Assembly (NCBI GenBank): GCA_018266255.1
Contig: JAFEAT010000003.1
Location: forward strand, 391,378-431,832
DNA from: Cyanobacteria bacterium SZAS-4
GTDB lineage: Bacteria > Cyanobacteriota > Vampirovibrionia > Obscuribacterales > Obscuribacteraceae
Direction of reading: 5' to 3'
DNA: 40,455 nucleotides
Shown here piece by piece: positions 27,178-34,297 of this stretch. The notes under the pieces are model-generated. The model was not told the origin of the DNA. It searched no databases and saw nothing but the letters and a program-made list of their open reading frames with translations. How positions within the stretch are numbered: the first letter of the stretch is position 1; each line of letters opens with the position of its first letter. Position numbers and translations under genes: made by a program.

Positions 27178-27462
27178 TTATTTCGCTCTTGATTTATCAA
27201 TATTCAACATTCGCAGAACTTGCTCACGGTCGGCTAAATCACCAATTAATCTTCTGGTCGGGGGAGGTTCGTGCTTAATCAAAGTGGGTGTAGCAAACAC
27301 CTTATCTAATTCAGCTGCCTTCGGGTCTTCTAGGACATCGATAATGATCAGATGGTAGTTGCTTGGCATAAACTCCTCACAAAAACTCTTGAGATTGTCG
27401 ATAGCACTGCTCGATCTGGATGATGTACCCATCACGTACAGCTTGAAATAATGTTCGCTCAT
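27178..27462 (-). CDS. kaiB: KaiB clock protein
   Basis: A 94-residue KaiB. The family pattern is clear: FKLYVMG near the start, IIDVLEDPKAAELDKVFATPTLIK at 40-63, and PPPTRRLIGDLADRE at 66-80. It is 8 residues shorter than the Synechococcus protein and lacks its acidic C-terminal tail. KaiB changes fold to bind the CI ring of KaiC and sequesters KaiA. Distance to kaiC is 2 nt, so they are one transcript; the kaiC ribosome site would lie inside the kaiB 3' end. The promoter should lie in the 246-bp divergent gap with the phytochrome gene. Confidence 0.96.
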   Translation of the reverse strand: MSEHYFKLYVMGTSSRSSSAIDNLKSFCEEFMPSNYHLIIIDVLEDPKAAELDKVFATPTLIKHEPPPTRRLIGDLADREQVLRMLNIDKSRAK

Positions 27463-27502
27463 GTGGACATCACCGGGTGCTGAAGTTTGAGTGACTGGGT
27501 CT

Positions 27503-27535
27503 ACTCGTAAATGACACGATGCACTCGTAGAGTGC
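27503..27535. promoter_or_regulatory. Repeat cluster upstream of kaiB
   Basis: ACTCGTA occurs at 27503-27509 and again at 27523-27529, 20 bp apart. The second copy overlaps a perfect inverted repeat, GCACTC-GTA-GAGTGC (27521-27535). These sites sit 41-73 bp ahead of the kaiB ATG in the region shared with the phytochrome gene. Another dyad, CTACT-TT-AGTAG, lies near 27610-27621. They are candidate binding sites for a regulator of both transcripts. Confidence 0.5.
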
Positions 27536-27708
27536 GTAAGACTGGTTTTCGTTCCTCGACTTTGAAGAAATTTTGAACGTCACCCACTTGTGGTCTGTAG
27601 ACATTGATACTACTTTAGTAGACCCTGTTAGCACGTACCAGAAAACCGCAGATACATACCTTCAAACCTCGATTAATAGTATTGTTAGAAAAGTGCATTG
27701 GAGTTTGA

Positions 27709-29838
27709 ATGTCTGAAGACACAACAGACTTAACAGCCTGCGATCGTGAACCTATTCATTTGAGTGGTGCGATACAGCCGTTTGGCTGTCTGGTCGCCAT
27801 TAACTTGAGTAGTTGCACTGTCGAGTTTGCTAGCAAAAATGTTTCCGATTTTTTGAAATTAGATGTGAAAAGTGCTCTTTTGGCGCCACAAGACGCCATT
27901 GAGGCGGCTCTGGCTGTGAAGCCAATCAGCTACATTAACAGGTTCTCGTCGGGTGACCATCTGATCATCGAACTCCAGGAAGAATCGACGCCGGAGCCTG
28001 GTGCCGCGGATCAACTGCTGGAAGAGATTAAGTCGCTCACAGAGTCCAAATCGCTTAATGAACTGCTCGAGACTATGGCGGATGCAATGCAGCGCTTGAC
28101 AAGGTTCGAGCGTGTGATGATATACAAATTCTCTCCAGATTGGTCGGGCACTGTAATAGCCGAAGCGATCGCTGGGCCTATGCCATCGTTTATGGATTTG
28201 CGATTTCCAGCCTCGGACATCCCCATCCAGGCAAGGCGTCTTTATTCAGAAAATCTACTTCGCTATATCCCCGACGTTCACGCCCTTCCTGTGCCGATCG
28301 AGCCAGTCTCACTGTCGGCCGCTTTGGATCTATCTCAAAGTGAACTGCGCAGCGTCTCGCCTATTCACCTTGAGTATTTAAGGAACATGGAAGTTGGTGC
28401 TTCAATGTCGTTTTCGATTTTGGTTGATCAAAAGCTTTGGGGATTGATTGCTTGTCACCACAGCAAGGAATTGCATGTATCTTCGCTCAAGCGTGAACAT
28501 GGCAAAATCTTGTCTCAACTTTTCTCACGCCTTCTGACTTTGCACCAACAAAGAGAGAGAGAGAGGCGGCGTGTGGAGGCGAAGAGCACTCAGATTGCTT
28601 TGTTTGATTTGCTATCGCGCGCCGATAATTTGGTCGATGCGTTGGTGGCGCATGAGCAATTGATACTGGATTTGACTCACGCGACAGGCGCAATTGTGAA
28701 AGTGCAAGGCACTTTTGCGAGATTGGGAGCAGCCCCAACCCTGGCTCAGGCTGGCGATATTGTGGCATCTATTTCTTTTGATGACGCTGGCGTTTTTGCG
28801 ACTAACAACTTCAACCATCCGGATAAGTCGACAGGAATTTGCGGCGTTGTCGCTGTAAAGCTTTCTTTTAACGAAGATGAGGCTTGGATTTTGTGGGTGC
28901 GCCCAGAGGTCATCAGCGAGGTTTCATGGGCGGGTGAACCGGTCAAAGTGAACTCCAAAAATGAATCAGAGATTTTGCATCCGCGCCGTTCGTTCTCGAT
29001 TTGGAAAGAAACTGTCTCTGGATTGAGTCATGAATGGACTGAGGAAGAATTGTCTGGCGCCGAGGCATTGCAACAATATCTGCAATTAAGGATACAGCGC
29101 GATCGGGCTGAGCACGAAAGAAGCAAGGTGACCGCTGCCGTCAAGGATAGCAATCAAAAATTGGTTCAATTTGTTGACACGGTTGCTCATGATTTGCGCT
29201 CTCCCTTGCTTGCGGTTGGGAAGCTGGCGGAGTGGATAGAGAAGGATTTAGGTGACTCTATCAGAGGGACGCCGAAAGAAAATCTTGACCTGTTGCAAAA
29301 ACGTGTTTCGAAAATGAAGGCTCAACTCCACGAGTTGTTGGACTATTCAAAAGCCGGCAATTTTAGAGCCGAACCACGCCAAGTTGATGTAGGTGAACTT
29401 GTCACTTCGATAGTGGACGGGCTCAAATCGGCTAGTAAGATTGAATTCCGTATTGATGAGGTTCCTTCTTTCCAAACAGTTAAGGCGCCCCTCGAACATG
29501 TATTTTCGAATTTGATTGAAAACGCCGTGAAACACTCAGGTCAAACTGAGGGAGAGATTGAAATTGGTTGTAAAGACGAGGGTCGGTTCTACAACTTTTA
29601 TGTGGCTGACCACGGTAAGGGCATTCCGGTAGAATATTTGGAAGAGGTATTCCTGCCGCTCCGCAGCCTGAAAGATGCCGATTCAGAAAGCCATGGAATG
29701 GGCCTGGCCTTTGTGAAAAGGATTGTGGAACAAGCTGGCGGGAAAGTCAGTCTAACCTCAGCAATAGGTCAAGGGTCGTGTTTCAGTTTTACCTGGAAAA
29801 AAGTTTGGGATATGAGTGACGATGACAATCATGAGTGA
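27709..29838 (+). CDS. bphP: Bacteriophytochrome histidine kinase (PAS-GAF-PHY-HK)
   Basis: A 709-residue soluble red/far-red sensor kinase. C11 in ACDREPIH is at the biliverdin-linking position of bacteriophytochromes. The PAS segment is short. GAF (about 110-285) has Y139, PASDIP at 167-172, R214, H220 (SPIHLEYL) and ACHH at 248-251. PHY (about 300-465) keeps the tongue PRRSF at 425-429. HisKA has H494 in AHDLRSP; HATPase_c has ENAVKHS, DHGKGIP and GMGLAFV. No GAF cysteine of the Cph1 type is present, so biliverdin rather than phycocyanobilin is expected. GGAG is 5 nt before the ATG. The 3' end overlaps the response regulator, presumably its phosphate acceptor. Confidence 0.96.
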   Translation: MSEDTTDLTACDREPIHLSGAIQPFGCLVAINLSSCTVEFASKNVSDFLKLDVKSALLAPQDAIEAALAVKPISYINRFSSGDHLIIELQEESTPEPGAADQLLEEIKSLTESKSLNELLETMADAMQRLTRFERVMIYKFSPDWSGTVIAEAIAGPMPSFMDLRFPASDIPIQARRLYSENLLRYIPDVHALPVPIEPVSLSAALDLSQSELRSVSPIHLEYLRNMEVGASMSFSILVDQKLWGLIACHHSKELHVSSLKREHGKILSQLFSRLLTLHQQRERERRRVEAKSTQIALFDLLSRADNLVDALVAHEQLILDLTHATGAIVKVQGTFARLGAAPTLAQAGDIVASISFDDAGVFATNNFNHPDKSTGICGVVAVKLSFNEDEAWILWVRPEVISEVSWAGEPVKVNSKNESEILHPRRSFSIWKETVSGLSHEWTEEELSGAEALQQYLQLRIQRDRAEHERSKVTAAVKDSNQKLVQFVDTVAHDLRSPLLAVGKLAEWIEKDLGDSIRGTPKENLDLLQKRVSKMKAQLHELLDYSKAGNFRAEPRQVDVGELVTSIVDGLKSASKIEFRIDEVPSFQTVKAPLEHVFSNLIENAVKHSGQTEGEIEIGCKDEGRFYNFYVADHGKGIPVEYLEEVFLPLRSLKDADSESHGMGLAFVKRIVEQAGGKVSLTSAIGQGSCFSFTWKKVWDMSDDDNHE

Positions 29839-30664
29839 CAAGACCCTGAACATTCTCGTCGTCGATGATGATTCAGTTAGCCGTCAGATGGTGCGCCGGC
29901 TGCTGGACTGCACGCCCATGAAGTTTGAGCTTGAAGAGGCTCAGACCGTTAAAGAAGCAGTGCACATTTTAAGTGATAGAAAATTCGACATCGCACTTCT
30001 CGATTTTAGATTGCCCGATGGCAATGCGATTTCCGTTTTGAAGACTCTCAGAAAGTATGGGCGTCTGCATACTCCTATAATCGTTTTCACTGCACATGCC
30101 GCGCCTGAATCTGCTGATGAAGCGGTTTTAGAAGGTGCTCAAGATTATCTTCCGAAAGAAGAAATCACACCAGACAATCTTGAACGAGCTATTCGTTATT
30201 CAATGCAGAGGCACCACCTCACTCATGAACTTCTCTGGAGTCGCGAGCGAGAACGCCGCGAAAAAGAGCTGCGGTTGCTTCAGAGTAGTGTCACTGAATC
30301 TGGTGCTGCGCCAAATCCAGTCAAGGATTTGCCCGAGACTTTCGAGCGATTCGTTCGCACCTACGAAAAATTGCTGTTGCAGTCACTCGACGAAGCTGGC
30401 TTTCGAACTGCACAGGAAGTGCCAGACTTGGCTCGTAGGCTCGCACACGACCTGGGCGACCTGCACGCCGGTCCGAAAGACGTCATCGATATTCATACTG
30501 CCGCAATGAAACGAGTCGGTGAAAAGACATCGACGCAGCGAGAGCAAGCGATAGCAGAAGAAGCTCGAATTCTGTTGGTGCAGTTGATGGGTTTTCTGGT
30601 TTTGCATTATCGCAAGTCACAAATTGATCGCCCACGCATGCAAAAGCCGTCCATGGACGCTTGA
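29831..30664 (+). CDS. Response regulator with KaiA/RsbU-like C-terminal domain
   Basis: 277 residues from the ATG at 29831, which overlaps the phytochrome stop by 8 nt. The receiver (about 5-125) has D12-D14, acceptor D58 (ALLDFRLPD), T87 and K109, so it should be active. A charged helix (125-150) leads to an all-helical domain at about 171-263. Its pattern (TYEKLLLQSL, then GPKDVIDIHTAAMKR, then LVQLMGFLVLHYRKS) matches the KaiA C-terminal / RsbU N-terminal superfamily: compare the VLEIHVELM and IAHLCEMYRRS segments of KaiA. KaiA itself is a pseudo-receiver plus this domain in 284 residues. I infer a light-regulated KaiA-like activator for the adjacent KaiBC. The alternative is an RsbU-like partner-switch adaptor. 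There is no DNA-binding domain. Confidence 0.85.
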   Translation: MSDKTLNILVVDDDSVSRQMVRRLLDCTPMKFELEEAQTVKEAVHILSDRKFDIALLDFRLPDGNAISVLKTLRKYGRLHTPIIVFTAHAAPESADEAVLEGAQDYLPKEEITPDNLERAIRYSMQRHHLTHELLWSRERERREKELRLLQSSVTESGAAPNPVKDLPETFERFVRTYEKLLLQSLDEAGFRTAQEVPDLARRLAHDLGDLHAGPKDVIDIHTAAMKRVGEKTSTQREQAIAEEARILLVQLMGFLVLHYRKSQIDRPRMQKPSMDA

Positions 30665-30817
30665 GTCGCCCGCAGTTTTTGAGAATTGATTAAACGCTTC
30701 CGGTTTATAAGTTGAAAAGCCTTTCAAGCATGTAAGCTATGGCAAATTCTTCTGATATTTACCGGCTACATTTGGCTGCGACAATTTGGCTTGGCACTCC
30801 ATCACGAGGGCACTTTC

Positions 30818-31855
30818 ATGCAAACTCAAATGCTTCAGTCTTTTCCGAACCGTCAGTGGTTTTATGTCAAACGCCCAGTTGGGCGAGTGACAGGAGAGCA
30901 TTTTGACCTGCGTGAGACTGAACTTTCGGGTGCGCTTGCAGCCAACGAAGTCGTGGTTAAAGCTCGCTATATCAGTGTCGACCCGTACATGCGAATCCAA
31001 CAACACGAGCGTAATACCTACGATGTTCCGCACCCGCTTGGTATTGTGCAAAGAGCAGGAACTGTTGGTCAGATTGTCGCCACCAACAGCGATAAGTTCA
31101 AAGATGGTGATTGGGTTTTAGGCTACAACGGATGGCAAATGTTCGCGAAATGCCACGCCAGTGAAGTTCAAAAGCTCGATTCTGACGCGGCTCCAGTCAG
31201 CACTGCGCTGGGAGTGCTCGGTATGCCCGGGAGAACTGCATGGTTTGGCTTGATGGAAGCCGGACGACCTCGTCCAGGTGAAACAGTAGTTGTTTCAGGA
31301 GCAGCCGGTGCCGTCGGTTCGCTTGTGGCGCAATTTGCAAAGCGCGCTGGATGCAGAGTGTTTGGTATCGCTGGTGGAGCGGCCAAATGCGATTTCTTGG
31401 TGGATAAGTTGCACCTCGACGGTGCTCTCGATTACAAGAAATATCAAAGCAGAGAAGCGCTCTCCGCTGAAATCGTCAGGCTGACGAATGGTGTCGATAT
31501 CTATTTCGATAATGTTGGAGGAATGATCACCGACGCGGTCATTCCAAACATAAAGCTCCGTGCTCGTGTTATTATTTGTGGTGCCATCAGTCAATATGAT
31601 GGTGGTTTAGATGAGCCAGATTTGGGGCCACGGTTTTTGCAACATTTACTTTTCCAACGCGCAACAATTCAAGGAATTCTGGCACGAGATTATACGCAAA
31701 GAATGGATGAAATGACCAAAATCGTTGCGCCATGGGTGCGTAACAAAGAAATTGTTTTCGAAGAAACTATAGTGGATGGATTTGAAAAACTTCCTGAGTG
31801 CCTCAACAGTTTGTTCGAAGGTAAAAATCTCGGAAAACTATTGGTTCGCGTTTGA
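30818..31855 (+). CDS. MDR-family NADP-dependent oxidoreductase
   Basis: A 345-residue zinc-independent medium-chain reductase of the CurA/leukotriene-B4-dehydrogenase/YncB group. Features are the N-terminal NRQWFYVKRPVG, DPYMRIQ, the NADP motif SGAAGAVGSLVAQFA at about 158-172, and YFDNVGG at about 229-235. These enzymes reduce the C=C bond of alpha,beta-unsaturated ketones and aldehydes, often in detoxification. The ATG at 30818 has GAGGG 7 nt upstream, better than the in-frame TTG at 30791. Monocistronic, 153 bp after the response regulator. Confidence 0.93.
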   Translation: MQTQMLQSFPNRQWFYVKRPVGRVTGEHFDLRETELSGALAANEVVVKARYISVDPYMRIQQHERNTYDVPHPLGIVQRAGTVGQIVATNSDKFKDGDWVLGYNGWQMFAKCHASEVQKLDSDAAPVSTALGVLGMPGRTAWFGLMEAGRPRPGETVVVSGAAGAVGSLVAQFAKRAGCRVFGIAGGAAKCDFLVDKLHLDGALDYKKYQSREALSAEIVRLTNGVDIYFDNVGGMITDAVIPNIKLRARVIICGAISQYDGGLDEPDLGPRFLQHLLFQRATIQGILARDYTQRMDEMTKIVAPWVRNKEIVFEETIVDGFEKLPECLNSLFEGKNLGKLLVRV

Positions 31856-31900
31856 ACAAGGTTCTATTTTAAGTAGATCCTGGCAAATTTCATCCACACA

Positions 31901-33106
31901 TCACTTACTTTCTTCAGCAGCTGTTGTTCCTGATTCCACTGTGGCGCCGTTTTTTACGAGGCTAACCATCTCCACCGCCGAGCGAATGTGCAAATCGCGT
32001 TGAGGAAATGGAACTTCGATTCCGTGAGCTTTGAATTCTTTGAAAATTGCGAAATTGAGATCGCTCTGCAATACAGAAGGTGCCGATACGAATGTTCTGG
32101 TAAAAACGCGCAGAACGAAATTAAGAGAACTCTCTCCAAAATTTTGAAAGACAACGCTAGGTGCAGGGTCTGCCAAAACTCCTTCATTTTCGGAGGCGAC
32201 TTTCATCAAAATTGTTCTTACTTCTTCAGGGTCTGAGTTGTAACCAACCCCGATCGGTAGGGAAACACGCACGTCGCGGCTGGAGTGGCTCCAGTTGATT
32301 ACATTCCCGCTAATGAATTGAGAGTTTGGAACAATAATCTCGATGTTGTCGTTAGTGCAAATAGTGGTAGCGCGCAAAGCGATTTTAGTAACATCGCCTG
32401 TGATACCAGCTACTTCGATGCGATCTCCGACTTTGATTGGACTTTCAACTAATACAATTAGCCCGCTAACAAGATTTTGGGTGATATTTTGCAGACCGAA
32501 GCTGAGTCCTAATCCCAATGCACCTGCGAGCACTGTTATTGCGCTCAGGTCTATTCCAGCGCTTTGCAGAATGATGACGAATCCAATCGACACGACGATG
32601 TATTTTGCGATTACCGAGATAGCGTGACCTGCACCAAATTCAACACCAGGTCTTGCTAGCAAGCGTGTGACACACCAGTTCTGCAGACGGTTTGTACCAA
32701 TTACTAGAAGGCTCCATAACGAGCCCACGTAAATGAGCGTCCACAAAGTTATTTGTGTTTTGCCTAAATGAATGAAGGGGCTGTTGAGCAGAGTATTGAA
32801 GTAGCCGAATATTTGCTCTGCCGTGATATTTACGTCCGAGCGATCGATAATCCAGATGGCGCCAGCAAACCACAGGGATGCGCGTGCCAGCAGGATCATG
32901 CGCCTCTTAAACGCTTCTCCGAATGGATCGAAGATTGTGAATTTGCCCAACATCTTCTCGATGAATTTGGTGGCATACCACAAAATCGTGAAACTGAAAG
33001 TGAGGACGAGCGCAGTCCAGACAGATAAGTGCGATTTGCCGAACGTAAAAAGTTCGCGCGAAAGAATGATTCGCAACTGTTCTAGCGTTTGGTTGTTCGG
33101 CTCCAA
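31901..33106 (-). CDS. MscS-family mechanosensitive channel
   Basis: A 401-residue membrane protein with four or five N-terminal helices, then the MscS pore helix and beta domain: LAGALGLGLSFGLQNITQNLVSG, then ESPIKVGDRIEVAG, VPNSQFISGNVINWS. The cytoplasmic vestibule ends with PFPQRDLHIRS. It releases solutes on hypo-osmotic shock. It has more helices than E. coli MscS, like many cyanobacterial and plant relatives. The start is a TTG preceded by AGGGG about 5 nt upstream. It is convergent with the oxidoreductase gene. Confidence 0.93.
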   Translation of the reverse strand: MEPNNQTLEQLRIILSRELFTFGKSHLSVWTALVLTFSFTILWYATKFIEKMLGKFTIFDPFGEAFKRRMILLARASLWFAGAIWIIDRSDVNITAEQIFGYFNTLLNSPFIHLGKTQITLWTLIYVGSLWSLLVIGTNRLQNWCVTRLLARPGVEFGAGHAISVIAKYIVVSIGFVIILQSAGIDLSAITVLAGALGLGLSFGLQNITQNLVSGLIVLVESPIKVGDRIEVAGITGDVTKIALRATTICTNDNIEIIVPNSQFISGNVINWSHSSRDVRVSLPIGVGYNSDPEEVRTILMKVASENEGVLADPAPSVVFQNFGESSLNFVLRVFTRTFVSAPSVLQSDLNFAIFKEFKAHGIEVPFPQRDLHIRSAVEMVSLVKNGATVESGTTAAEESK

Positions 33107-33215
33107 CTTGACCCCTGCAGAAAAAAATCGGACCAGACAGCGCTCTCGATTCCTTGCTGGTCGGTTCGATATTATCCCACATTGCCACAGGTGCCCAAAA
33201 TTGAGGGTTTGAGGG

Positions 33216-33857
33216 CTATGGGCGACTGATGATTTTTCCGTTTACAGAAGCACGTCGAAGGACGCTCTTAAGGTACATGGTGTTGGTTTCCCAGGGTTTT
33301 GGTGCGCGCCCTGCGATTGCGATAAGGCGCTGGCGAGCTAATATCGCGTAACCATCGTCTTTGTAGAGATTGCCAAGGACGCTGATGCCGTGAAAGCCTA
33401 GCCCCTTCTCTTCGCCGACCTCGCTTCGAAAGACGATCAGCCATTCTGAAATGCAATCTCGCATCAGCTCAGGGTCGGCGTTTTTGAGGAGCTGGATTTT
33501 TTGGTCCAGCGCCTCTGCATACGACTTATGGGCTTCGATGTTGTCAGGGTCGCGTCTAAGAGCCTTGCGGCTGCTGGTAATGGCTTGCTCCACTTGCCCG
33601 TTGAGCAAGCTGTAGTCTGACGACATGCCAAAGTGATTGGCGACTGTGACGTCATCATCAACAAGTGTATCGATGGATTTCTTTGCCACGATCGGTGCTG
33701 CCTTCGCTGCGACCGCTGGAGAACTCTCTTTCCCTGTGCATCGAGGGGGGATGCTCAGGACGCACACTAGCAGGAGCGCTGTCTTGGCTATGTCTTTTAC
33801 TGTCGACATTTTCGGATGCATGTGTTGACCGTTTTGGGGACGCCGATTGCCATTCAT
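33216..33857 (-). CDS. Secreted TPR-like hypothetical protein
   Basis: Up to 213 residues. A hydrophobic leader (TALLLVCVLSI) follows a basic start; ATGs at 33821 and 33809 would give a more usual signal peptide length than the one at 33857. The mature part has a TPR-like helix pair around residues 75-115 (LLNGQVEQAITSSRKALRRDPDNIEAHKSYAEAL, quoted here as two pieces: the repeat begins LLNGQVEQAI and ends HKSYAEAL). The rest is helical. Function unknown, probably periplasmic. The 3' end is 109 bp from the MscS start on the same strand. Confidence 0.7.
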   Translation of the reverse strand: MNGNRRPQNGQHMHPKMSTVKDIAKTALLLVCVLSIPPRCTGKESSPAVAAKAAPIVAKKSIDTLVDDDVTVANHFGMSSDYSLLNGQVEQAITSSRKALRRDPDNIEAHKSYAEALDQKIQLLKNADPELMRDCISEWLIVFRSEVGEEKGLGFHGISVLGNLYKDDGYAILARQRLIAIAGRAPKPWETNTMYLKSVLRRASVNGKIISRP

Positions 33858-33964
33858 TCACTCAATTTCGTGTTAAGGGCGCATTTGAAACTGTAAGCGT
33901 AGCTTAACGAGCTTTGGAGTGCGATTCGAATCTATCAAAAGTTTCTTTCAGATCCCCACACTTC

Positions 33965-34011
33965 GGCCACAAATTCCCTACATAATTCAAAACATAAGAG
34001 TCGCTTGCCCA
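33965..34011 (-). repeat. 47-bp direct repeat, copy A
   Basis: Partner of 34152-34198, at about 83 percent identity by eye. On the minus strand it reads WASDSYVLNYVGNLWPKCG and continues open for about 17 codons to a stop at 33904-33906. Confidence 0.7.
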
Positions 34012-34033
34012 ATCAATTCTTATCCAAGCCAGC

Positions 34034-34057
34034 CAGGAGCAGTGTTTACTGCTCCTG
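34034..34057. terminator. Perfect 10-bp hairpin
   Basis: CAGGAGCAGT pairs with ACTGCTCCTG around a GTTT loop. On the plus strand it is followed by TTCTGCATCTT, a weak T-rich run. It lies between the two 47-bp repeats with no nearby plus-strand gene, so its client is unknown. Confidence 0.5.
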
Positions 34058-34151
34058 TTCTGCATCTTAGCAGCGCTGTTCGGGACGCGGCTAAAGGGAG
34101 AGCCGCTGCGGACCGCCAGCGTCCACCGTTTAATCTTGCCACCCACATTTT

Positions 34152-34198
34152 GGCCACAACTTTCCTAGAGAATCTAAAACATACGAGTCTCTTGCCCA
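34152..34198 (-). repeat. 47-bp direct repeat, copy B
   Basis: Partner of 33965-34011. On the minus strand it reads WARDSYVLDSLGKLWPKCG but has stops within a few codons on each side. The offset from copy A is 187 bp, which is not a multiple of three. Confidence 0.7.
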
Positions 34199-34207
34199 GA
34201 CCCATCA

Positions 34208-34281
34208 AACAGAAGCCCAGCTCATCAAGCGTGGGCTTTCTGGAAACAGAAGTCCAGCTCACCAAGCCTGGGCTTTCTAGA
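34208..34281 (-). terminator. Tandem duplicated terminators after the DUF2252 gene
   Basis: Two adjacent 37-nt units (34208-34244 and 34245-34281) match at about 33 of 37 positions. Each folds into a stem of 7-8 bp with arms of the AAGCCCA / TGGGCTT type. On the minus strand each is followed by CTTCTGTTT, as in intrinsic terminators. They begin 17 bp beyond the stop of the minus-strand gene ending at 34298. Confidence 0.7.
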
Positions 34282-34297
34282 AACTTGCATGCGATGT

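Larger units (their letters stand above)
33858..34207. other. Intergenic region with imperfect 47-bp direct repeats
   Basis: No convincing intact gene. Two 47-nt copies, 33965-34011 and 34152-34198, match at about 39 of 47 positions. Read on the minus strand, both encode the pattern WAxDSYVL-x3-G-x-LWPKCG, with several silent differences. They lie in different frames with stops close by, so this looks like decayed coding sequence or a small dispersed repeat. Between them, 34034-34057 is a perfect 10-bp hairpin with a 4-nt loop. Confidence 0.55.

Noticed and set aside
30135..30509. Plus-strand 124-codon frame inside the response regulator
   Set aside because: Out-of-frame shadow of a clear receiver-domain gene with no ribosome site.
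29831..30664. Canonical DNA-binding response regulator (NarL or OmpR type)
   Set aside because: The C-terminal domain has no helix-turn-helix or winged-helix motif; it matches the KaiA/RsbU-type helical pattern better.
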